A DNA stretch of 64,000 nucleotides from the NCBI RefSeq assembly GCF_039555335.1, contig NW_027305502.1, forward strand, positions 1,075,001-1,139,000, in the 5' to 3' direction. The notes under the pieces are model-generated. The model did no database searches. It saw only the letters and a list, made by a program, of their open reading frames with translations, and was not told where the DNA came from. Positions 19,151-31,100 of the stretch are shown in pieces. Each line of letters starts with the position of its first letter. The first letter of the stretch is position 1. Both the position numbers and the translations under genes were made by a program. Source of the stretch: Amphiura filiformis. Its lineage: Eukaryota > Echinodermata > Ophiuroidea > Amphilepidida > Amphiuridae.

Positions 19151-22100
19151 GTAAATATACTTTCTGATTATCGTGTTTTTCTAAAAATATTTAAAACTAT
19201 TACTTGGCGACTTAAAAGGGGAGTAAATTTGGTAAAATCTCGCATATTGAAGATGAGATTTTGTGTAAGCTTATTGATTTATTCATCATCATGATTGATG
19301 ATAGATACAGACTTTAAGGTACATATTTCGAGGTGCATAACAGACACCAAATTTGTGTCATAACAAACACCAAATTGGTGTCGATGACCTGACATGCATG
19401 CATTCTTTTGTGATGGTCTTTCAATTTGTACCGAGTGTCCTTGGCAGACTTGACTATGCTTCAGTGATCATGAAAGGATTCAATAGATAACCTCTGCCCC
19501 ACTAATCCCCAGCTATTGTCTGAAATTGCACCTCGAAAGATATATTATAACAACTCAGTCCCTCAAATGATAGTCATATAACGACCAAAAGATAAATGAC
19601 TGACTATCATTGAGGACTGAGTTCCGCAGTCTAGATTGATGATGATCACACAATGCACAAAAACACAACACAATCATGCATCATTGCATATGTACATGTA
19701 TAAAAGCAAACCCAGTTAACACAGTGCTAGTCAGCCAAATTGGCCCAAACCGGGGCCCAAGCACAAAACAAATTTTACATTGAAAATTAAAAGAAAAGAT
19801 AGGTCAAAACGTCAAGGAAAGTAGGAAATCTCATTTGTTGTCTATACTTTAGGTACATGCTAGGACAGGTGAATTCAAATTTGCCATCAAACTGCATCAT
19901 TTTACATATCAAATTAAAACCCTTGAGTATTCAGAAAGCCAAAACTGAAAACATTTTTGTCATAGCACTTTCCGTAACAAAGTTACATCTTGTCGAAGAT
20001 TGACTTTCATCAAAAGATTCTGCTAGCAAAATTCCCCAAAACAGCATTTAGGGCAGACTGCCTTACTAGCCTGTATCATGTTTCAGCGAAAGAACGTCTG
20101 TAGTACATACCTGTTTTTAATGACGTAACAATGTTTCTATTGTCAGCAATAACACCTTGCATTCATACTTATGAGTTTGCATGGAGCACGTCCGTACACA
20201 TTATAAATATAATACACATGTCACTTGTATGACCCACCCTAGGACCCCCGGGGGATGTGCGTCATGGTTGGGTCATTTACCAACCAATTAGTGACGCAGG
20301 TAGGCCTACGGTCATTTACTCAATATGTGCGTCACAACATACCCCGAGGGGTGCGTCAGTGTCAGTCACTTTACCTAGGTGCGTCAATGGTTAGGCGCAT
20401 CAGTGTCAGTCAAAATACCTAAATGCCTAAAATGGTGAGTCAAATTTGCGTCATGAGGACAGTCATAATCCTTAACATGTGCGTCACAATTTTGACCAGG
20501 GGCTCAGTCATTGTCGGCAAATGTCAGTCATTGTTTAGACGCACATGTGGGTCATGGTATAGTTAAATCCGACGCACCTATGTAAAGTGACTCACCACTC
20601 CCGGGGGTCATAGGGTGGGTCATACAAGTGACATGTGTATAAAGTGAAATCAGAATATCCTGAAAGGAATTTAGGTAATGAATTGAACGACACTGACCTC
20701 GCAGCAGCTAATGTTTTCATGTAAACATGGCGAATGAATGACGTCATTGGACATTTTTAGCCTACGTTTCGTATCCTACTATCGGATTGTTGTAACAAGA
20801 AAATCTCATTCCCCGGCCTCATTCACGAATTCGCTCACCTTCCTACACCACCAGTTGAAATAAAACTCAAAAATCCCGTGTTATTCCTCAAAACTACATG
20901 CATCTTCATTAATAAAAAATTGAAATCCTAGTAGAAATCCGTTATCGAAAATTGTTTGATATTATAAAACGTCAACAAAAGTAATTTTTCTGAAGAGTAG
21001 ATACCACGTGTCAAAATGGCGGCTCGCAGTCGCATCCCCTGCTTTGTGTTTGGGCCCCAGTCTAGGTAGACTACCCCGTAGTCCACTTGCCCATTGTGCA
21101 TACTCTGGATATTGTATTTAAGCTTAAAACTCTGATTTAATTAATGTGTGCACAATTGATAGATTTTCACATCTGATCAGTCACCCTACTCCCTCTGTTT
21201 GTTAGCTTCCCAAGTGGACTACTGACATTGCCTTGCGGTTAAGATTTTTAACACGGGACTCTATGGAGAGTTAGGCCAATTTCTGGCCTAACTAAAATTG
21301 TCCATGATGTAATGCATCTTTAAATGGATCTGCCTTGTGATTGGTCGCCCATACCTACGCTATCAGGGTCGCGCTAACCTGCGTTTCTCTTGCGTACAAG
21401 CGCATATTTTTAAGTTTAGGTATATATATTCATTTTTGCATATCAGTTCAGGGGTTTTCATGCAAGCAGAAAAATGAAAACATGTGAAAGAAAAATAAAA
21501 GCTTCGATCTCCAATATTTACGGCCCGTCCAGAAATTATGTAACATAAAATGCAATGTAACATAAATGTTGAATTGAAGTCGCCGTAGCATTGTAACATA
21601 ATTTAAAAATAGAAATAAAATACACACCACCGGCATAATTACACAGATTGCGATATTGTCTAGAATCACTGCTGATGAATTATTGCAGTACTGAATGATG
21701 ACACACGTACGTGAGTTGGTAATTTCTAATTCTAGGGATCGGAAAGAAATGCTTTGTGGGTGGTGTGTAGAGATATGCCATCAGTGAAATACGACACAAT
21801 GATCGGCCGTAGAAGAAAAAAATGACAAAAATTTGCCCTTGAATTATGTTTTATAGTCATAATACTCCAGTAATCCAATAAATATCATAATATTTGGCCT
21901 AAACTTGAACTCATTTGCAATGAAATGTCATTTTTATTGAGTAAAGCATTGCTTCCATGTGGTGCCAATGGTGTTGAATTCTGCACTTTGCCGAAGTTGA
22001 ACTGCATTTTGTGGAATTCGGCGAACTTTTATGGCATAAAGCAACACTTTTATAGTAAGTAAACTGCTCGGGAACTTTCTTAAAAAGCGAGATAGTTGGT

Positions 22101-25100
22101 TACAGGCGAGAATCGTGCCGTGAAAAGCGAGATCACGTTTTTTGCTGGGCTAAACAACTATTATACCAATGGTACCGGTAAGCGGTAACACATCATTATA
22201 CTTATAGCCAAAATCACAAAATCTGATACTGATACGTATATAAAAATGGTACATTCAATACTTAACAGATTAGAGAACCCCTCATTTTAGGATTTGGCGC
22301 ATATTTTAACACTTTCAGGGGTTCAGGGTTCTGAGAACCCTGGTTTTAAAACCTAGTGCTACCCCTGCTCGCTATGGTATAAATCGTCTGGGCCCGCGCC
22401 ATTACCATTAACTACACCGTAAACAACTGTCTGTGGTATTTGCGGCGCTTTTGTGTTGACGCAGTTAATCTCTCATCAAACATCTAAGCGCGTCCATGCT
22501 TAGTACTTGTGGTTAATGGACTGATAAACAAGTATGCTTGACAGTGTGTTTTTAGAGAGCAAAGTCCAGGGGGTAAAGTTCTGCTTACAATTCAAAGTTC
22601 ATAGTCGAAATTTCGGAGATTCCAAATTCCAAAATCAGAATTGTTCAGTATTAAAGTGAGCCGTTATAATTATTGCATTCAATTACTTTTATTGTTACTA
22701 ATCGTCTGATATTTTTAACTCTTTATGACCATTTTACTATTGAATATTTGAATTTTAATAAACATCAGTATAATTTTGAGTTCAACGAAATGGGTTCATC
22801 ATGACTAATAATAACATATTTTTAATAAAATTCGACTATGGCATAGTCTACAGTCTAGGCGAATTTCGCTGACTAGCAAATGTGTTAACTAAGGTTTGCC
22901 TGGAATAGGCCTACCTATATACTTCACTTGACCCAAATTAAATTATTGTTGTGATCAGGGTTGTAGCTACGCCGGACGGTGGCGGGCGGACCCGTCCGGC
23001 ACTCTTAATTTCCACCCGGCACTCAAGTTATTTTTGAGCCCAAATACCCAGCACTCCAGTCTCAAATGTTTCAAAATTAATGAACAATCCGTATAAAAAT
23101 TAGCAATGCTTATCAAAATTTTATTTTTTTACCATTTCATATAAATTTCACCCCGCACTCAAATTTGGCTAGCTATAAACCTGGTTGTGATGAGAGAATC
23201 GCACATGGAATTTTAGAGTGATTTTAATAGCAGGTCCATGTTGTAGAAAAGCTGCTCTATCATGAGACTATGCTGTTGTTTTGCAGTTGATGCATTAAAG
23301 GAGGATTTCATGATCCTAGCATCCACTTTTTATGACATTTTTCAGTAGATATCAACGAAAAAAACTTATTCCCAAAATTTCAGTTTGCGAGTTTAATATG
23401 CATGAGTATGTGTATTACACGCCTCCATGACAAATTTGAATTCGCCTAGTAAATGAATGTGATGATGATCAGCTATAATAATAGCTGTCATGGCTGTCAT
23501 ACATAGGCGGGGGATGGGGGGATGGGGGGAGGGGACATCATCCCAAATCGATTTCCCACATGCTTGGTGCAAGGACAATCTGGGGAAGAATACAACAATT
23601 AATATAATGACTTGTTTATGACATGCATCGGGTTGATTTTACGAGCAAGGTAAGTTTTTCTGCCTGTTCCGGCGTTAAATATTCTCATTTTTTTTTTATC
23701 AAAGATGCTAGCGATGACAATTTTTTTGCAGACGTCATAGGGTAGAAACGATAGAGCTATACAATTGTACAAAATATACATTTTGATATAGTCTTAAAAT
23801 TAGGCTGTAATTTTTTTGTAATTTTTTCCCTTTTTTTTCAAATTAACTGTGAATGATCCTAGCACTTCAGAATAGGTCCAGTGGTTCTTCAAAGTCACCG
23901 AAAACTTTGATTTTTTTTTTTTTTTCTAATTTGGTAGTCTTTTGTGTTACAAGTAACAACTGGATACAGTGCATAAAGATCAATATGCCAGTAGTGTATT
24001 ATTGACCTGTCATTTTCTTGCCATGGTAATAACCCAGTACCATTAGAAAGTTTGATATGTTAAAATACTTAATGTTCAAAAAATAGTAATGAAAGAGTCG
24101 CCTCAAGCCATCACTTGCCAAAAATAAATGTGATGGAAAAATTAAATTTAACTTCTTGAGAATGAACATGGTTATTGAATGCTATTAAGTGAAGTCTGTA
24201 TTTTTTTATTCTTTGTGAAAAGGAACTCCATGCTCATCTTAATGGCTCTATCAGTAAAGAAACTATGACAAAGCTGTTGGCTAGGAAGGCCCATCTACCT
24301 CAAGATCAGCAACCAGACACTCAGGCTTTGCAGCAATGGACAGACATAGTAGAAAATGGGAAAGCGGTTAGTCTTGATGCGTGAGTAATTACCAGTGACA
24401 GCACCACACATATTTTGCCAACAGTGGGCATATTGTGATGGATGGGGGAGGGTAAAATATCAGAAATTTGCCCAAAATGTTGTATTTGTTTTAGAATGTC
24501 TGGCGCAACAGAGAAAAAGGTACTGTATATCACTACCAAACTCAAGGTGAATGGAAGTGTAGAACATGTCAAAGATCAAAGCAATTACAAAAACAACATT
24601 TTCAACTAAAATATTATCTTGGCTCACGTCACTTTTCAGATATATGACAGCCGGGTAAAATGAAGATATCAGTGTGTGTACCCCGGTACCTATCTATAAT
24701 AAATTACTGTAAGTGGCGAATTGGTGAGGCTAAAAACTTTCACGCTTTACATTATTTTGGAAAACGGACTTTTGCTATGCAAAGAACAAGGTGGTGTGCA
24801 CTTCAATAAAACGTCAAATTTTGTTTTTGTTTACGTTAAAGGGGTCAAATTACATTAATTAGTTTCAAATGCACTGAAAGGTCCTTTCAGACTAATCACC
24901 TCCAATAAGGTTGCAGTATTTTGACTCGCAGGTCAATTTTTTTGTCTCATATATCCTGTCACTCATATCATAATACACAGGAGTTCACTGGCAATCAATA
25001 TATTAATTGTTTATTCAATCACTGCTACACCTCCAGATTTGTTATTTGTCAAGCTCACAATAAATCCACTATGTCAATAATGTCAACTGTGTACTCAAAA

Positions 25101-28100
25101 CTGTTAGCATCTAATTTACTCAAAAGGGTCAATGTCCTTTTTGGACATAACAAAGGATAATGTCACTAACAAAAATAATCACATTCAAAAGAACATTTGC
25201 ACACCCAACATATCACTACAATTTACCAACCGCAAAAAGGCTGTGACCGCCAAAGATTGTAACTGCGAAGCACAGGTGACCGCTAGTAAATTGTAACCAT
25301 TAGAAGCTTTTTCCAAAAATATTGCACGAAAACCTAAAAATCACTATGTGACCTCTGCATTATCTCATTTCATCAGATGTTTCCAGATGTTTAAACTGAT
25401 ACATCAGATTGTTGATGACACTGAAGCTGTTGCCATGGTAACCAAAGATGTTGTGAGAGAGTTTGCAGAAGATGGAGTTTGTTACTTGGAGCTGAGGAGT
25501 ACCCCTAGGGATGTACCACAGACAGGTAGGGTAGATCTGAAACGAATATAACTAAAGAGATATAAAGCAATGTACAACCCTTTAGATGAATCCGACGAAC
25601 CACATTCCTACTGTTCTACACATCACTGGCGGCCATAGCTGGGGGCCATCCATCCATTTTATGCGACGCCAGTATCGTAGGCATGCAGCGTTAACCGCTC
25701 CTGTGAAGCGGCGGGCGTCTTGGATCGCAATTCAAACAAACTAAACTATTTTGACGCGGATGGCCCAAGCCATGACCAACTTAATACTGACTGTCACTTG
25801 GCTCGTAGGATTGTCAAAATAGTTATCACGTATCGATCGTATTCCAAGGTCTTCCACGGTAGCTTCAACACGGATCTGTCTCTTGACACTTTTGTGTCCT
25901 AATTCATGAAAAGGTAGTTAAATTTAACATATTTTGATCACTTGATTTGTGTTTAGAAAATATTAAAGAACATAACTAGCACAGTTATTGGACTCAGACT
26001 AATGTAACAGCTAAAACTTGCCATTTCAATGTAATGCAATCATGTTTTTTATTTGATTATTAATGTATATATTAATGTATTCTAGGTATGACAAAACGGA
26101 GCTACATTGAGACAGTACTGAAAGCTATTCAACAATGTCAGGATGAGGGAATAGATATTATTGTCAGGTAAAAAAAAAATCATTTGAAATATATGATTAC
26201 TCAATTGACAGCTGTGTTGTATTACAAAGTGCTTTTACATGAGAGCAAAAGTAAGAGATGCCAGAAATTAGGACAAAAGGAAAAGGATTAAATTGATTCA
26301 GTCAGGAGTACACTCTACTATGTGTGTGGTGAATGGTGATCATGTGTTTCATCTTGCTCTTAAAAGTGACATGCTGATTGGTTAGATTGGTTACAAGAAG
26401 ACTTTTTATATTTATTGAGCCAATCAATAGCATGATAAAATTGGTGTTGAGGCTGTAGAAGCTTGAGCTTGAATATCTAGATATGTAATTGGTCACTCAG
26501 ATGAATGTACATGAATTGCTTAATTACCCAATCAGAAACATCGTAAGAAACAGGAGTAGTTTTAAAGGGGTTACAGGATGATATAATCAAAGACAGAATT
26601 AAAAAGACTACTTTGCATCTGACGTCATCTGTCAGTCAAACTTTGCTTTGTTTGTCGTGATGATTGACTTTCTGAACGCGGTGGTAAAAGGTTTATTTTA
26701 CACATTCAAATATTCAAACAGTCTCAATGTTAGGTCTTAGTAATAAGAAACTTTCTATTCTGAAGGCACCATGACAACAAGGCCTAAAAAAGTTGCTTTT
26801 TGCCTTGTATATGTACGGTAATTTTTCGCCATGAATCAACCTTCCGTTTTACGCACTAACTAATTTTTTTTTTTTTTTTTTTTTTTTTTTACTACTAACT
26901 AATGGGGAGTTTGATTGATATGTGCCGTCAGATGCAAAGTAGTCTTTCTTAATTTTATCTTTGATTATAGAGGATGGTGTTTTCTTTGTCAACAGATTTA
27001 TCTTAGCTATAGACAGAAGAAACAGTTTAGAAGCAGCTGAAGAAACTATCCAATTAGCAGAGGACTACAGGGCTAAGAGTGGAGGCGTTGTTGTAGGAGT
27101 TGACCTCAGTGGAGATCCTAAGGTATGACACATGCGCATACGCATGCCCATGCACCCAAACCCCACCTTAACACACACACCCCCACACCCCCCCACCCCT
27201 GTGTGTGTTTGTCGCCAACCGAGGACATTGTGTTTTGCTATCTAACCGAGGACTAAAATGACGGATTTTTTGTGTGCATAATACGAAACGTAATTTTAGC
27301 CATCACCTGCGGATGGTAGTTTTTACACGTGTGGTCCTCGGTTTCAGGCAAATAGCGTTATAAAGCATTTAACATGCATTTGAGGTCTTTTGCAGCAGTT
27401 TGAGATTACGGACTGTCCTCGGTTGGATGTAAGTCCGCAGTTTAGGGTGAAAAATCTTGTGTGTGTCCTGGTTTGCCCGCAAGGCCGCAAACACGTACGC
27501 AGTCACACCCACCTATTGGTATTTGCCTCCAACCGTGGACAAAATTGAGTACTATGCAAATGCAGACGTCTGAATCCGCATTCTATCGACGTAACCACCT
27601 GAAACTCAACCCTGACAAATGTCAAGCCATTCAAATCTGTTTCATGAGAAACCCACCTTCTCATCCCATTTTGAAGATAGGCCATTCATTGCTTTCTTTT
27701 GTTTCATCTGCCAAAGTCCTGGGCATCTTCATACAGCAAGATCTTAAATGGGATGCCCAGGTGGATCACATGTGCAAGTGTGCTAACAACCGCCTCTTCA
27801 TGCTCCGTTCTCTGAAAGCGTTTTGGTTTCAACGTTTGAGCTGACCACAGTTTACGTTGGTTACATACGTCCCCTATTGGAATACTCTGATGCCAATTGG
27901 CATTCAGCGCTCACGGTTAAACAATCAAATACACTTGAGCGAGTCCAAAAAAGGGCATGCAGAATCATTTTGGGTGCTAATTATATTTCGTATGATAATG
28001 CAGTTAGTGTATGTAAGCTAGAGTCTCTCTCTGCCAGGAGGAACAACACTAAACTTAAGTTCGCGCAATAAACGCTAAATCAGAGCGTACCAACATGTTG

Positions 28101-31100
28101 CTCCCTCCTAGTAGAAGTGAAGTCCATGGAAGACAGCTGTTAAATGCAGTCAGTATCTCCAAATTGCGTGCACGCACAAGCAGATTTGCTGAAAGCCCCA
28201 TTCCCTACTACATTAATCTGTTGAATAAGCAGTAGTAGCTTGTGTGCTGGTGGCTTCCCATTGTGCCCTTTAGCATCTCTCTGCTGTTTTTCCATGCCAA
28301 GTTGCCTTTTTTCTTTTTTGCTTTATAATTATGTAATTGATTTCTTTCATAATATTTGTTTATTGTCTCTTGTATAATGCAATTCGGCCGTTTGTCCGCG
28401 ATATTGTGCAGGTTAATAAAATCATATCATATCATATCATACCAAGGACGTTTCCCACCATTTTGTGTGTGTAGGTGTATGTGGTGAAATTTTACCTAGC
28501 AACTGTGGATGGTATAACTAATGTACGACAGAGGACATGTCTCGCAAATGCATTATACATGCAATTGTGATCATTTGCAAATATCCTAGAACCAAGGACA
28601 GTCTGCTGTTGAAGAGAGGTCCATGGTTTAAATGTGAAATATCTTGAGAATTTCCTGTTAGACTGTAATTCTTGGCAATATGGTCCATTTAAAATGACAG
28701 AAATAAAATTGGAAAACTTTGAGATTTTTTGCCCAAAATAGTGAGTTTTCTGTGCTTTGTTTTTAGTTCTAAGTGCCGTCAACAGGGCAGAGGGTAAATG
28801 TCCCCTCTCCATGCTGCTGCCAGTTTTCACATCTGACCCAGCATTTCAACATACCAAATTTGTCAATATTTTTTGAAAGGGCATGTCTCATAATCCCAGT
28901 CTATTGATGAACAATGAGCATGACAAGGTCTTGTAGGTGTGAATTTACACTGTCTAGATACTTGGACAAGAAAGGGTACTGTTACAAGTTGCCCGAAGCG
29001 TACACAACTTTGAACTGCCAACAGGTTAATGGCAGATTCAAGGCCTAACATGTTTCAGTTTACCGTTATTATTTTTCTGCAGGTTGGTGATGCAAGACAA
29101 TTGATTCCATTATTACAGAAAGCAAGAACTGCAGGACTGAGGTTAGCCCTCCACATTGCCGAGGTTAGTAGCATTTACTGATTCCATTATTACAGCAAGC
29201 AAGAACTGCAGGGCTGAGGTTAGCCCTCCACATTGCAGAGGTTAGTGGTATTCAATTAAGATATTATTACATATCAAATGTATGTAGGTTTCATTCTATG
29301 TACATCTGGATAAGTAACTCCATCCAATTTAGAGTACTGCTTTGTAATACAAGTCAGAAAAAATATTTTGAGGCATGTTTGCAGAGTGGATGAGTGGGGG
29401 GGGGGGCAGAAATTGCCACCCCTGGCTCAAAAATAGCGGGAAAAAATTGACCAAATTTTATAATGTGCATTTTGGTCCATTTTAGCATTATAATTTTGGC
29501 ACACATTGTATTAAGCCACTTGCAGGTTCCGCCATTATGCACTATGTGCGGGAGAGCCTCGAACTGGCAGCATACATGAATGGGAATTGAACCAGTCATA
29601 TAACATTCTGTGTAAGGTTACGTAATTCTTCCTTTGATGTATGCTGCCAGTTCGAGGCTCTCCCCGCATATAGTGCATAATGGCGGAACCGTGCAAGTGG
29701 CGAATTGATAGTCTTTAGTAGTGGGTCTGTGGGACAGAGTGAAAATTTTCTGGCTCGGTGGTCCAGTACACCTAATCTACGCCGGTTTGATTCTGTTCAC
29801 TGCAAGCCGTATATAAAAAGCTTAATTCTTACATGACCTATTCCAGAAGCAGATTAGTGTTTGGACAAACATTGCAAACTGGACTTTTACCAAAATTGAG
29901 GGTGCATTTTTTTTTTACACAATGCCCCTTTAAGCGGAATTTACACTAGTGACGAGTGATTAGTTTTTAGCAAATAAGGTAGAGCCCTTCTTTTTACATT
30001 AGGAAAAATGTGCCAGCTGGATCATTGTCAAAAAATCAGCTACTCGTCACTTAGCGATGACGACCGCTATTTTATAAAGTTCGAATCCGGGCAGATGCAC
30101 TGTTGTGTTTTGTTTGTTTTTCAACGTTAATGTGTCCTGGCTGCTTTTGGTAAAGATTAAAATTCATTATTGTACCATTTGCATTATCCTAGATTCCTGA
30201 TCAAGAAGCAGAGAGTCTGGCACTGCTGAACATTCCCACAGACAGAATAGGGCATGGGACATTCCTACATCCTGAAGTGGGAGGGTCACAAGGACTGGTG
30301 GCAGCAACAGAAAATCACAGCATTCCTTTAGGTAAATATTTTGTGCTGTTTTTGTTGTTCGTATGTTGAGATAGAGTAGTGGATTTTGTGTGCTTTTTTA
30401 ATAGGGTGAAAAAACAGTTAATTGTTACCTTGACGGGAAGTGGATATGAGGTCTTTATGATACACTGCATTGTGAGGGGTTATACCTGTTCGGAACTGGG
30501 TATGAGGTCTATGTCATCCACACCTTTGTTTCCAATGGACATTTTATTGTGAAATGTCATTGTACAAGCAATACATTTAAAAAAAATTCACATACCGCCC
30601 GCATGAAATTATTTAATTATCTTTGTAATCACTCAAAAAGCATTTTGTGTGAATTTTACATCCAAACTAAGTGCTATTCAATTTTTATGGGCCTTTTTAT
30701 TTTACATGTAAAGTCTATGGGGTGACAATTAGAAATGGACGGCAATATTGAAAAACCCTCATTTTAGGCCATTTTAGACACTAAAATGCCCATAAAAAAA
30801 GAATAGCACTTAGTTTGGATGTAAAATTTACACACAATGCTACCTGAGTGAGTACAAACATAATTGAATACATTTCATTCGGGGGCTAAAGCAAAAACAA
30901 AAAATGTCCTATACCCTAAAGTCATAATGTACGATCTTTTTTCAGAATTTACCTTTATTTTTTTCAAAACCGATTTTTTGGCATATTTGTAATACTTACA
31001 CATGTTCTAACTTAAGGGGGTACTACACCCCTGCCCAATTTTGTGCCCATTTTTGCATTTTTCTCAAAAATATAGCACATTGGGGACAAGTAAGATATGT

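Larger units (their letters stand above)
19151..24222 (+). other. Intron 1 of ADAL copy 2 (5.07 kb)
   Basis: No exon-like sequence was recognised in it. It contains inverted-repeat elements at 19323-19543, 19552-19623, 20212-20640 and 21084-21222, a relic of the TTAAAGG MITE at 23296-23460, and a GGCGGGCGGACCCGTCCGGC repeat near 22980. Confidence 0.6.

Noticed and set aside
21016..21070. ATGGCGGCTCGCAG as an alternative first exon of ADAL copy 2
   Set aside because: It reads to a stop after 18 codons with no donor giving the LPKL-ELHAH join; the exon at 19088 fits the family motif exactly.
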